NCBI GenBank assembly: GCA_003487525.1
Contig: DNDT01000526.1
Location: 1,867-10,030 of the forward strand
DNA: 8,164 nucleotides
Origin: Flavobacteriales bacterium
Lineage (GTDB): Bacteria; Bacteroidota; Bacteroidia; Flavobacteriales_E; Vicingaceae
Direction of reading: 5' to 3'
Position numbers and translations under genes: made by a program. Positions within the stretch are counted from its first letter, which is position 1. Every line of letters starts with the position of its first letter. The notes below the pieces were generated by a model that saw nothing but the letters and a program-made list of their open reading frames with translations, searched no databases and had not been told where the DNA came from. This document shows positions 1 through 6,006 of the stretch, one piece after another.

Positions 1-340
1 CCTCAATGGTTTCTTCGGTCAGGGTTTCAGTCTCTTCCGCTACTATTTCAATTTCCTCGGTTTTTACTTCCTGATCTGTATCTGTAACCGGATCGTCAAA
101 TCGGATATTTGTGCCTTGAATTAAATCGTAAAGAACTGTTCGTGAAGGAGCGTAAGCTGCCGTCAGATTCAGTTGCTTTTCAAAAAGCATACTGTCCTCA
201 TTTCTGAGTTTACGGGCGAGCAGCAGGTGTGCAGGTTGACAGTATGGAAACTGATCAACAACTGCCTTCAATGTTTCAATACTGGCCTGATCCAGTTTTG
301 CCGGATCTTCTATTAGCGACGAAAATTCCGATTTTGTCAT
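1..340 (-). CDS. Hypothetical acidic protein, N-terminal 113 codons (runs off window)
   Basis: The frame opens with ATG at 340 and stays open to base 1, giving 113 residues of a longer protein. It starts MTKSEFSSLI. Residues about 15-80 look helical, with a pattern that I associate with an uncharacterised Bacteroidota family sometimes labelled TPR-like: a 'DQFPYCQPAHLLLARKL' helix pair (from about residue 30), then 'FEKQLNLTAAYAPSR' and 'LYDLI'. From about residue 92 the chain becomes very rich in Glu and Thr (IVAEETETLTEE), suggesting a disordered acidic linker before whatever follows. No signal peptide or membrane segment is visible, so it is probably cytoplasmic. It starts 2 bp after the lptE stop and is probably co-transcribed with lptE. 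In related genomes I recall this gene lying between lptE and secG, but that neighbour is outside the window. Function unknown. Confidence 0.8.
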   Translation of the reverse strand, partial: MTKSEFSSLIEDPAKLDQASIETLKAVVDQFPYCQPAHLLLARKLRNEDSMLFEKQLNLTAAYAPSRTVLYDLIQGTNIRFDDPVTDTDQEVKTEEIEIVAEETETLTEETIE

Positions 341-342
341 CT

Positions 343-861
343 CTACCAATTACTTACCGAGGCATCAAAAATTGTCTGGACCAACTGATCGTTAATATCC
401 CGTATCAACTCGGTTTCGATCGACGACAGGTTTTGGGTGGCATCGTAATCTTTAAACCGGCTGAATGACTTGTCAAAATCATTTTTCGAGTCTGTCAAAT
501 TTGTGAATTTGACCTGAACCGTAATGGTCAACCGCTCCTGATTCGCTTTTTGATCGACCCCGACTGAAATGGGACCGGACTGATATCCGACAATTTTTCC
601 TTCGAACTGAAGGTCACCTCCGCTTTCAACCAATCTCAGGTTAGTCTGGGAAACAAAGATCTCTTTCAAGGCCTCGGTGAACGACTGCTCCAAAACCGGC
701 GGAGCAAGCTGTGCATAGGATTTAAAAAAATCAACCGATATGGTCTTGACCTCAGGGGAGATTGACGCTCCGGTAAACGAATATTTACACGAATTCAGCG
801 ACAAAAATGAAAGGAGAACAAGCATCAGCCACTTGCTTCCATGAAACTTAAGCAATGTCAT
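343..861 (-). CDS. lptE: LPS-assembly lipoprotein LptE (Bacteroidota type)
   Basis: The 172-residue protein begins with a lipoprotein signal peptide: a basic start (K5, K10), a hydrophobic core around residues 11-22, and the lipobox L-N-S-C with the lipidated Cys at residue 25. The mature part starts CKYSFTGASISPEVKTI, which I recognise as the Bacteroidota LptE family. Further family signatures are 'FTEALKEIF', 'GGDLQFEGKI', 'FSRFKDYDA' and an Asn-Trp C-terminus. LptE is anchored in the outer membrane and plugs the LptD barrel, which inserts lipopolysaccharide into the outer leaflet. Length fits the family. The start codon overlaps the end of the upstream regulator gene by 14 bp, and an AAAGGAG lies just before it (863-869). 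That spacing is very short, so the motif may be incidental. The stop is TAG, directly before the next gene, which shows that TAG normally terminates here. Confidence 0.93.
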   Translation of the reverse strand: MTLLKFHGSKWLMLVLLSFLSLNSCKYSFTGASISPEVKTISVDFFKSYAQLAPPVLEQSFTEALKEIFVSQTNLRLVESGGDLQFEGKIVGYQSGPISVGVDQKANQERLTITVQVKFTNLTDSKNDFDKSFSRFKDYDATQNLSSIETELIRDINDQLVQTIFDASVSNW

Positions 862-2071
862 ACTCCTTTATTTTTCTATACAGGGTTCGTTCCGAAATTC
901 CCAGTTCATCGGCGGCCCGTTTCCGTTTTCCGCTATGCTTTGACAGGGCTTTTTTTATCAAGTGTTTTTCCGTTTCGGCAAGCGATAAGGATTCTTCCAT
1001 CACCACACTCGATTCATCAATTTCTTCCGTCTCATCGTGACTGTCGTGTGAAACTATCGGTTCCCTTTTATCGATCCTGGTTTCAAAGTCACCTTTACTC
1101 TGAACCATTGGTAAATTGCCGGAAACGTACATTTCACTTTCATGTTTGGGAGGTGCACCACCTTCGTGAACGAATTTTTTAAGTTCGTTTACATCCCGCT
1201 TTAAATCGAACAAAATCTTATAGAGTATTTCCCTTTCCGACAAGCCCGACTCTTCGGCCCCGTGATACAAAATCGGAAGCTGCGTTTTGGTTATTTCGGG
1301 CAAGTACCGAAGCAGTACCTCCTTTCCTATTTCTTTTTCCGATTCAATGACCGAAATCTGTTCCGTAACATTTTTCAGCTGCCGCACATTTCCCGGCCAC
1401 CTGAAGTTTTCAAGCAATGACTTGGCCTCGGGGGTGAGTTTCACGACGGGCATTCGATATTTTTCCGCAAAATCGGCCGCGAATTTCCTGAAGATGATGT
1501 AAATGTCTTCTTTTCTCCTTCTGAGCGGAGGTACGGTAATGGGTACGGTATTCAACCTGTAGTAAAGATCCTCCCTGAATTTTCCTTTTTCGATCGCTTG
1601 CGGTACATCCACGTTGGTGGCGGCCACTATCCGAACGTCCGTCTTGAAAACTTTTGATGAACCAACTCTGAGAAACTCCCCGCTTTCAAGGACTCGAAGC
1701 AGTCTGACCTGAGTTTGCAGTGGCAATTCTGCCACTTCATCAAGAAATATCGTTCCTCCGTCCGCCACCTCGAAATATCCTTTTCGACTTTCATGTGCGC
1801 CCGTAAAAGAACCCTTTTCGTGCCCGAACAATTCGGAATCCATGGTTCCTTCCGGAATGGCTCCGCAATTCACGGCAATGTACTTTGCGTGTTTACGGGC
1901 ACTTAATTGATGGATTATTTGGGGAAAAACTTCTTTTCCCGTGCCACTCTCGCCGGATATCAATACCGATAAATCGGTATTGGCCACCTGAGTTGCTATG
2001 TCAAGTGCTCTTTCCAATAAGGGAGAGGAACCTATGATACCAAATCGTTGTTTTATTTGCTGAATGTTCAT
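848..2071 (-). CDS. Sigma-54-dependent activator (AAA+ domain plus Fis-type HTH, no receiver domain)
   Basis: This 407-residue protein is an enhancer-binding protein that remodels RNA polymerase-sigma54. The AAA+ domain starts almost at the N-terminus. Walker A is GESGTGKE at 40-47, the sigma-54 contact loop is GSFTGA at 87-92 (the commoner form is GAFTGA), and Walker B is TIFLDE at 107-112. An R-finger/sensor region includes 'FREDLYYRLN' and 'RWPGNVRQLKN'. A variable, charged linker with a His/Asp/Glu-rich stretch (HDSHDETEEIDESS) follows. The last 45 or so residues form a Fis-type helix-turn-helix ending 'AADELGISERTLYRKIKEY'. There is no receiver, GAF or PAS domain before the AAA+ module, so control must come from expression level, a partner protein or the linker. 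It lies 7 bp after miaB and overlaps lptE by 14 bp, so it is probably co-transcribed with both. Its targets cannot be told from the sequence. Confidence 0.93.
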   Translation of the reverse strand: MNIQQIKQRFGIIGSSPLLERALDIATQVANTDLSVLISGESGTGKEVFPQIIHQLSARKHAKYIAVNCGAIPEGTMDSELFGHEKGSFTGAHESRKGYFEVADGGTIFLDEVAELPLQTQVRLLRVLESGEFLRVGSSKVFKTDVRIVAATNVDVPQAIEKGKFREDLYYRLNTVPITVPPLRRRKEDIYIIFRKFAADFAEKYRMPVVKLTPEAKSLLENFRWPGNVRQLKNVTEQISVIESEKEIGKEVLLRYLPEITKTQLPILYHGAEESGLSEREILYKILFDLKRDVNELKKFVHEGGAPPKHESEMYVSGNLPMVQSKGDFETRIDKREPIVSHDSHDETEEIDESSVVMEESLSLAETEKHLIKKALSKHSGKRKRAADELGISERTLYRKIKEYDIA

Positions 2072-2078
2072 CCTCTGA

Positions 2079-3533
2079 TCAATCTTGTTTCACCGCTTTC
2101 CCAATCAGGGTCGTCGCTGTGCATTTCTCAATAAAAACCTGAACGTATTCACCGGGCTTGTAATGCTCTTTTGGAAACACGACCGTTGTATTCTGAGAAT
2201 TGCGTCCGCTTAAAAAAGAGTCGTCTTTTTTCGAATTTCCTTCGACCAGAACTTCACAGGTCTTGTGCAAAAATTGTTCGCTCCGAAATTTGGAGTGCTT
2301 CATTTGAAGTTCAATGATTTCGGCCAGTCTTTTTTGTTTCACACTCTCCGGAATATCGTCTTCAAATCTTCTCTGAGCAAGCGTTTTTGGCCGCTCACTG
2401 TATTTAAACATGTAGGCGAACGAAAACCTGACCTCTTCCATCAAGCTTAAGGTATCGTTGTGCTGCGCATCTGTCTCACCGCAAAATCCGGCGATTACAT
2501 CGGCCGAAATGCCGCATTCCGGAATAATTTGATTGATGGCCCTGATCCGGTCCAGGTACCATTCCCGCGAATATCCGCGGTTCATTCGTTCAAGTACCTC
2601 ACTGTTTCCCGATTGAAACGGAAGATGAATATACTTGCATATATTATCGTACGACGCCATAACCTTCAACACATCGTCCGTCATGTCTTTTGGATGTGAG
2701 GTGGAAAACCGAACGCGCAGTTTCGGGCTTACTTCCGCCACCATGCCCAGCAACTGGGCGAAATTCACACTCTGCTTTTTTTCCTCTTCACTGAGTTTGG
2801 AAAATTCTTTTTTCAAACCTCCTCCATGCCACAGGTATGAATCGACATTTTGACCGAGCAAGGTCACTTCCTTGTAACCTTTGTTCAATAACATGCGCGC
2901 TTCATCCAAAATACTTTCTGGATTCCGGCTTCGCTCTCTTCCACGCGTGAACGGAACCACGCAAAATGTGCACATGTTGTCACATCCTCTCATAATTGAT
3001 ATGAACGCGCTTACTCCATTACTGTCCAATCGGACCGGCGTGATATCGCCGTAGGTTTCTTCCTTTGAAAGAAGCACGTTTACTGCTTTTCTTCCATCTT
3101 CTGCCTCCGACAATAGATTAGGCAGATCCCGGTATGCATCGGGGCCGACAACGATGTCCACCAGTTTTTCTTCTTCGAGTAACTGATGTTTCATCCGTTC
3201 GGCCATGCAACCGAGCACTCCAATGACCAGTTCTCCATTCCTCGATTTATGTTTCCTCAAAGTTGAAATTCGCTGGCGAACCGTTTTTTCCGCCTTATCC
3301 CGAATTGAACACGTGTTGAGAAAAATGGCATTTGCCTCTTCTATGTTTCTTGTCGTCTCGTAACCGACACCCGATAAAATAGAGGCAACAATTTCGCTGT
3401 CTGAAAAATTCATTTGACATCCGTAACTCTCGATGTAAACCTTTTTCGACGATGCTTCAGCTATATCTGAATCCATCATCAAAACCTCACCCTGCCTGTT
3501 TTCGTCGATAATTTTATCCATTAAACTTTTCAT
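2079..3533 (-). CDS. miaB: tRNA-2-methylthio-N6-dimethylallyladenosine synthase MiaB
   Basis: MiaB is a radical-SAM methylthiotransferase that converts i6A37 of tRNAs reading UNN codons to ms2i6A37. All three domains are present. The N-terminal MTTase domain carries the auxiliary cluster cysteines C39 (YGCQMN), C75 (NTCSIR) and C109 (LGCMAER). The radical-SAM core has CxxxCxxC at C184, C188 and C191 in '[10 protein letters not shown]', followed by '[11 protein letters not shown]'. The C-terminal part ends with a TRAM-like RNA-binding domain ('[11 protein letters not shown]' to 'TLIGKAV'). At 484 residues it matches the Bacteroidota family. The start is uncertain. Met1 at 3533 lies only about 10 bp from the predicted transcript start. 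Met5 at 3521 gives [12 protein letters not shown], which looks like the usual family start, and Met19/20 have a GAGG upstream. I favour Met5 but give the longest form. It leads the minus-strand gene set and is followed 7 bp later by the sigma-54 activator. Confidence 0.96.
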   Translation of the reverse strand: MKSLMDKIIDENRQGEVLMMDSDIAEASSKKVYIESYGCQMNFSDSEIVASILSGVGYETTRNIEEANAIFLNTCSIRDKAEKTVRQRISTLRKHKSRNGELVIGVLGCMAERMKHQLLEEEKLVDIVVGPDAYRDLPNLLSEAEDGRKAVNVLLSKEETYGDITPVRLDSNGVSAFISIMRGCDNMCTFCVVPFTRGRERSRNPESILDEARMLLNKGYKEVTLLGQNVDSYLWHGGGLKKEFSKLSEEEKKQSVNFAQLLGMVAEVSPKLRVRFSTSHPKDMTDDVLKVMASYDNICKYIHLPFQSGNSEVLERMNRGYSREWYLDRIRAINQIIPECGISADVIAGFCGETDAQHNDTLSLMEEVRFSFAYMFKYSERPKTLAQRRFEDDIPESVKQKRLAEIIELQMKHSKFRSEQFLHKTCEVLVEGNSKKDDSFLSGRNSQNTTVVFPKEHYKPGEYVQVFIEKCTATTLIGKAVKQD

Positions 3534-3546
3534 TATTACGGAAGTG

Positions 3547-3579
3547 CAAAATTACTTAAAAAAATGATCTAGTGACAAA
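3547..3579 (-). promoter_or_regulatory. Probable miaB promoter (Bacteroidota -33/-7 type)
   Basis: On the minus strand the sequence reads TTTG (complement of 3576-3579), 21 bp, then TAATTTTG (complement of 3547-3554). This matches the Bacteroidota housekeeping pattern TTTG / TAnnTTTG exactly at the -7 box, with a spacing near the accepted 19-21 bp. Transcription would begin near 3540-3543, leaving a leader of about 20 nt if MiaB starts at Met5 (3521) and under 10 nt if it starts at 3533. It would drive miaB and probably the three genes after it. The assignment rests on motif match and position only. Confidence 0.6.
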
Positions 3580-3585
3580 ATGTCA
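3573..3585. promoter_or_regulatory. Inverted repeat TGACA-AAA-TGTCA overlapping the miaB -33 box
   Basis: Two perfect 5-bp arms (TGACA and TGTCA) are separated by three A residues. The repeat covers the predicted -33 TTTG of the miaB promoter (3576-3579), the position expected of a repressor operator. Such short arms occur by chance quite often, so the role is a guess based on position. It could not be assigned to a known regulator. Confidence 0.3.
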
Positions 3586-3608
3586 TAGTGATGAAAAATT
3601 GAAAATAT

Positions 3609-3629
3609 TTATATTATTTTATAATATAA
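3609..3629. repeat. A/T-only palindrome, 9-bp arms with 3-bp centre
   Basis: TTATATTAT and ATAATATAA are perfect reverse complements around a TTT centre. The repeat lies in the divergent miaB/topA spacer about 90 bp upstream of the topA start. It contains only A and T and no T-tract follows it on either strand, so a rho-independent terminator is unlikely. Possible roles are an easily melted or supercoiling-sensitive upstream element, or an operator. An AT-rich spacer makes chance palindromes more common. Confidence 0.45.
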
Positions 3630-3717
3630 GGTACCCCCCGACAAATTGACCGTTTACAGACTAATTGATAATTCACTTTATTTGCAAATTCAAATTAGAG
3701 AAAAACGCGTATTCAAC

Positions 3718-4086
3718 ATGGAGAAAAACCTGGTAATTGTTGAGTCACCTGCAAAGGCAAAGACAATAGAACGCTTTCTGGGAAAGGGATTCACAGTTAA
3801 ATCATGTTTTGGTCATATCAGAGATTTACCAAATAAAAATCTTGCCATCGATATAGAAGGATCTTTTGAGCCACAATATGAAATTCCGTCGGACAAGAAA
3901 AAAATAGTGCAGGAATTAAAGAAACTCGCTAAGGAGTCCGATGTTGTCTGGCTGGCATCGGATGAGGATCGAGAAGGAGAAGCCATCTCCTGGCACCTTT
4001 CAGAAGTTTTGAATGTCGTTCCCGAGAAATTGCGCAGGATTGTTTTTCATGAAATCACAAAAACGGCGATCGAGCATGCCGTGTAG
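3718..4086 (+). CDS. topA: TopA N-terminal fragment (Toprim domain) up to the internal TAG
   Basis: If the internal TAG terminates translation, the product is 122 residues holding most of the Toprim domain. It has the catalytic glutamate E9 in 'IVESPAKAKT' and the metal-binding D-x-D-x-E as D82, D84 and E86 in 'DEDREGEAISWH'. It ends at 'KTAIEHAV', just before the conserved NAQQARR segment. It lacks the active-site tyrosine and could not cleave DNA alone. No Shine-Dalgarno sequence is evident ahead of ATG 3718. This is weak evidence against the start, because Bacteroidota often lack one. Confidence 0.6.
   Translation: MEKNLVIVESPAKAKTIERFLGKGFTVKSCFGHIRDLPNKNLAIDIEGSFEPQYEIPSDKKKIVQELKKLAKESDVVWLASDEDREGEAISWHLSEVLNVVPEKLRRIVFHEITKTAIEHAV
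4084..4086 (+). other. In-frame amber codon within topA
   Basis: TAG occupies codon 123 in the sequence context A-V-*-N-P-R. From memory, homologues commonly carry a charged or polar residue here (for example Glu, Lys or Gln), and GAG, AAG and CAG are each one base from TAG. CAG to TAG would be a C-to-T transition. No recoding hairpin is obvious just downstream; only a short palindrome GATTTAAATC (4102-4111) is present. Confidence 0.9.
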
Positions 4087-4137
4087 AATCCGAGAAAACT
4101 GGATTTAAATCTTGTAAACGCACAGCAGGCCCGAAGG

Positions 4138-6000
4138 GTGATAGATCGCTATGTGGGATATGAAGTATCACCGGTCCTTTGGAAAAAGGTAAAACCCAGT
4201 CTGTCTGCCGGAAGAGTTCAATCGGTTGCCGTTAGATTAATTGCAGAGCGGGAAAAGGAGATCAGGAATTTCAATCCTAAATCCAATTTCAGGATCATCG
4301 GGGAATTTAATAAGGAAGACGGTCAAAGCATAAAAGCGGAATTGAATCAACGTCCTTCGGAAACGGATTCTGCCCGTCAAATTCTGGAAAGCTTGAACAG
4401 AGATTCATTTAATGTGTCCCGGATCGACAAGAAACCGGCTACCAAATCTCCGGCTGCCCCGTTTACAACCTCAACCCTGCAGCAGGAAGCGAGCAGGAAA
4501 CTCGGTTTTGGCGTTTCCCAGACCATGAGTGTCGCGCAAAAATTATATGAATCGGGGAGAATAACCTACATGAGAACAGACTCGGTAAACCTGTCACAGC
4601 TCGCCATTGACACCACAAAAGATGAAATCACGGCTTCATTCGGATCAGCGTACAGTAAACCCAGAAACTTTACGTCAAAAACAAAAGGTGCTCAGGAAGC
4701 GCATGAAGCCATTAGACCCACGGACATTAAAATCAAAAAAATAGACGGAAGCAGTCAGGAGCAGAAGTTATATGATCTAATCTGGAAGAGAACCATTGCA
4801 TCTCAGATGTCCGAAGCCAAGTTGGAAAGAACGACCATTGATATTCTTGGTGCACAAAGCAAACATCAGTTCCAGGCCAAAGGAGAGGTGCTGAAATTCG
4901 AAGGATTTTTAAAAGTCTATCTGGAAGGAACCGATCAGGATGAAACCGAAGAAGAAAGCGGACTCCTGCCCGCAGTTTCTCCGAATGAACCCTTGAATTT
5001 AAACAAAGCCAGTGCCGTTCAAAAGTTTACACAACATCCGCCCAGGTTCACTGAAGCCAGTCTGGTAAGAAAACTAGAAGAGCTTGGGATAGGAAGACCG
5101 TCTACCTATGCGCCTACCATTTCGACCATCCAAAAGCGCGGTTACGTCGTTAAAGAAAGTCGTGAAGGCGTGCAACGGGAATATACTGAGATAGTATTGA
5201 AAGGTGGTCAGATTAAGGAAGCGGCCAACAAAGAAAACCACGGTTTTGAAAAAAATAAGTTATTCCCCACCGATATCGGGGTTGTGGTAACCGATTTTCT
5301 CGTCCAGCATTTTCAGGGTATTCTCGATTATGGTTTCACTGCGGAGATTGAAGAACGATTTGATTTAATCGCAGATGGAAAAGAGAACTGGAATGAAATG
5401 ATCAAAGGTTTTTATTCACCTTTTCACAAAACGGTCCAATCCACATTAACCGATGCAGACAGAGCCAGCGGTGAACGCGTACTGGGAAAGGACCCTGTCA
5501 GCGGAAAACAAGTGATAGTGAGATTGGGAAGATTTGGACCGCTTGCACAGATAGGAACGCCGGATGACGAAGACAAACCGAGATACGCGTCACTTCTCAA
5601 GTCACAAAGCATTGACAACATTACCCTTGAGGAAGCACTCGAATTATTTAAACTTCCGCGAATACTGGGTAAATTCAAGGAAAAGGAGATTTCTGCAGCC
5701 ATAGGACGTTTCGGACCTTATGTTAAGTTTGACAAAACCTTTGTATCCATTCCGAAAGACAGCGAGGATACTGTTTTTTCAATTACACTTGAGCGCGCTG
5801 TCGAACTGGTGGAAGCAAAGATTAAACTCGATAAGGAACGTGTCATTCAAACCTTTGAAGATGGCGCAATAGAAGTTTTAAATGGCAGATACGGCCCTTA
5901 TATCAAGGCTGGAAAAAAGAATTACAAAATTCCGAAAACCAGTGACCCAAAGAAATTAACTTTGAAAGATTGTAAAGATTTAATGGACCAGAAAAAATAG
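4138..6000 (+). CDS. topA: TopA C-terminal part (active-site Tyr and C-terminal repeats)
   Basis: The open frame after the internal TAG could restart only at GTG 4138, about 50 bp downstream, and would yield 620 residues. Numbering from ATG 3718, it contains 'SLSAGRVQSVAVRL', the catalytic tyrosine Y284 in 'GRITYMRTDS' (codon 4567-4569), 'AHEAIRPTD', and 'FTEASLVRKLEELGIGRPST'. Three C-terminal DNA-binding repeats follow, marked by GRFGP at about 604, GRFGPYVK at about 663 and GRYGPYIK at about 723. There are no zinc-ribbon cysteine clusters, so the tail is of the repeat type. A restart at 4138 would lose the conserved NAQQARR segment and all Toprim metal ligands, so this fragment alone should be inactive. 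It is best read as part of one gene, not as an independent gene. Confidence 0.6.
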   Translation: MIDRYVGYEVSPVLWKKVKPSLSAGRVQSVAVRLIAEREKEIRNFNPKSNFRIIGEFNKEDGQSIKAELNQRPSETDSARQILESLNRDSFNVSRIDKKPATKSPAAPFTTSTLQQEASRKLGFGVSQTMSVAQKLYESGRITYMRTDSVNLSQLAIDTTKDEITASFGSAYSKPRNFTSKTKGAQEAHEAIRPTDIKIKKIDGSSQEQKLYDLIWKRTIASQMSEAKLERTTIDILGAQSKHQFQAKGEVLKFEGFLKVYLEGTDQDETEEESGLLPAVSPNEPLNLNKASAVQKFTQHPPRFTEASLVRKLEELGIGRPSTYAPTISTIQKRGYVVKESREGVQREYTEIVLKGGQIKEAANKENHGFEKNKLFPTDIGVVVTDFLVQHFQGILDYGFTAEIEERFDLIADGKENWNEMIKGFYSPFHKTVQSTLTDADRASGERVLGKDPVSGKQVIVRLGRFGPLAQIGTPDDEDKPRYASLLKSQSIDNITLEEALELFKLPRILGKFKEKEISAAIGRFGPYVKFDKTFVSIPKDSEDTVFSITLERAVELVEAKIKLDKERVIQTFEDGAIEVLNGRYGPYIKAGKKNYKIPKTSDPKKLTLKDCKDLMDQKK

Positions 6001-6006
6001 CCTTGC

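Larger units (their letters stand above)
3718..6000 (+). pseudogene. topA: DNA topoisomerase I, full-length frame interrupted by one internal TAG
   Basis: The complete frame from ATG 3718 to TAG 5998-6000 codes for a type IA topoisomerase of about 760 residues. This enzyme relaxes negatively supercoiled DNA by single-strand passage and is normally essential or nearly so. The start is set by the family N-terminus MEKNLVIVESPAKAKTIE; an in-frame TTG at 3646 would add 24 unrelated residues. The frame is intact except for one TAG at codon 123 (4084-4086). Downstream residues NPRKLDLNLVNAQQARR follow in the same frame exactly as in normal homologues, so nothing is inserted or lost. All other key residues are present. 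I use the pseudogene label because of the internal stop. The gene may still be functional if the TAG is a sequence error or is suppressed. The next gene starts 6 bp after the stop and in the same frame, suggesting co-transcription. Confidence 0.9.

Noticed and set aside
841..1182. Plus-strand frame of 113 codons opposite the sigma-54 activator and lptE
   Set aside because: It lies antisense to two well-recognised genes, has no family-like features and is rich in Ser/Phe/Arg as expected of a shadow frame. The same applies to the other antisense frames across the activator, miaB, topA, the arginase-like gene and porP.
3677..3684. TTTATTTG as a topA -7 promoter box; the same octamer occurs at 7228-7235 upstream of porP
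   Set aside because: It differs from TAnnTTTG at one consensus base, and neither copy has a convincing TTG 19-21 bp upstream. In AT-rich spacers such an octamer is expected by chance. A TTGAAA-N15-TATAAT at 3599-3625 was equally unconvincing for this phylum.
3646..3717. TTG 3646 as the topA start
   Set aside because: It would add 24 residues with no family match, while ATG 3718 gives the standard MEKNLVIVESPAKAKT start.
4102..4111. Palindrome GATTTAAATC shortly after the internal topA TAG, as a recoding signal
   Set aside because: It has no loop, encodes conserved residues (DLNL) of TopA, and does not resemble a pyrrolysine or selenocysteine insertion element. Selenocysteine would also need TGA, not TAG.
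343..6000. Genome-wide reassignment of TAG to an amino acid
   Set aside because: lptE ends at TAG exactly at the family's Asn-Trp C-terminus with the next gene starting 2 bp later, and topA ends at TAG at a normal C-terminus. TAA and TGA are also used as stops in this window.
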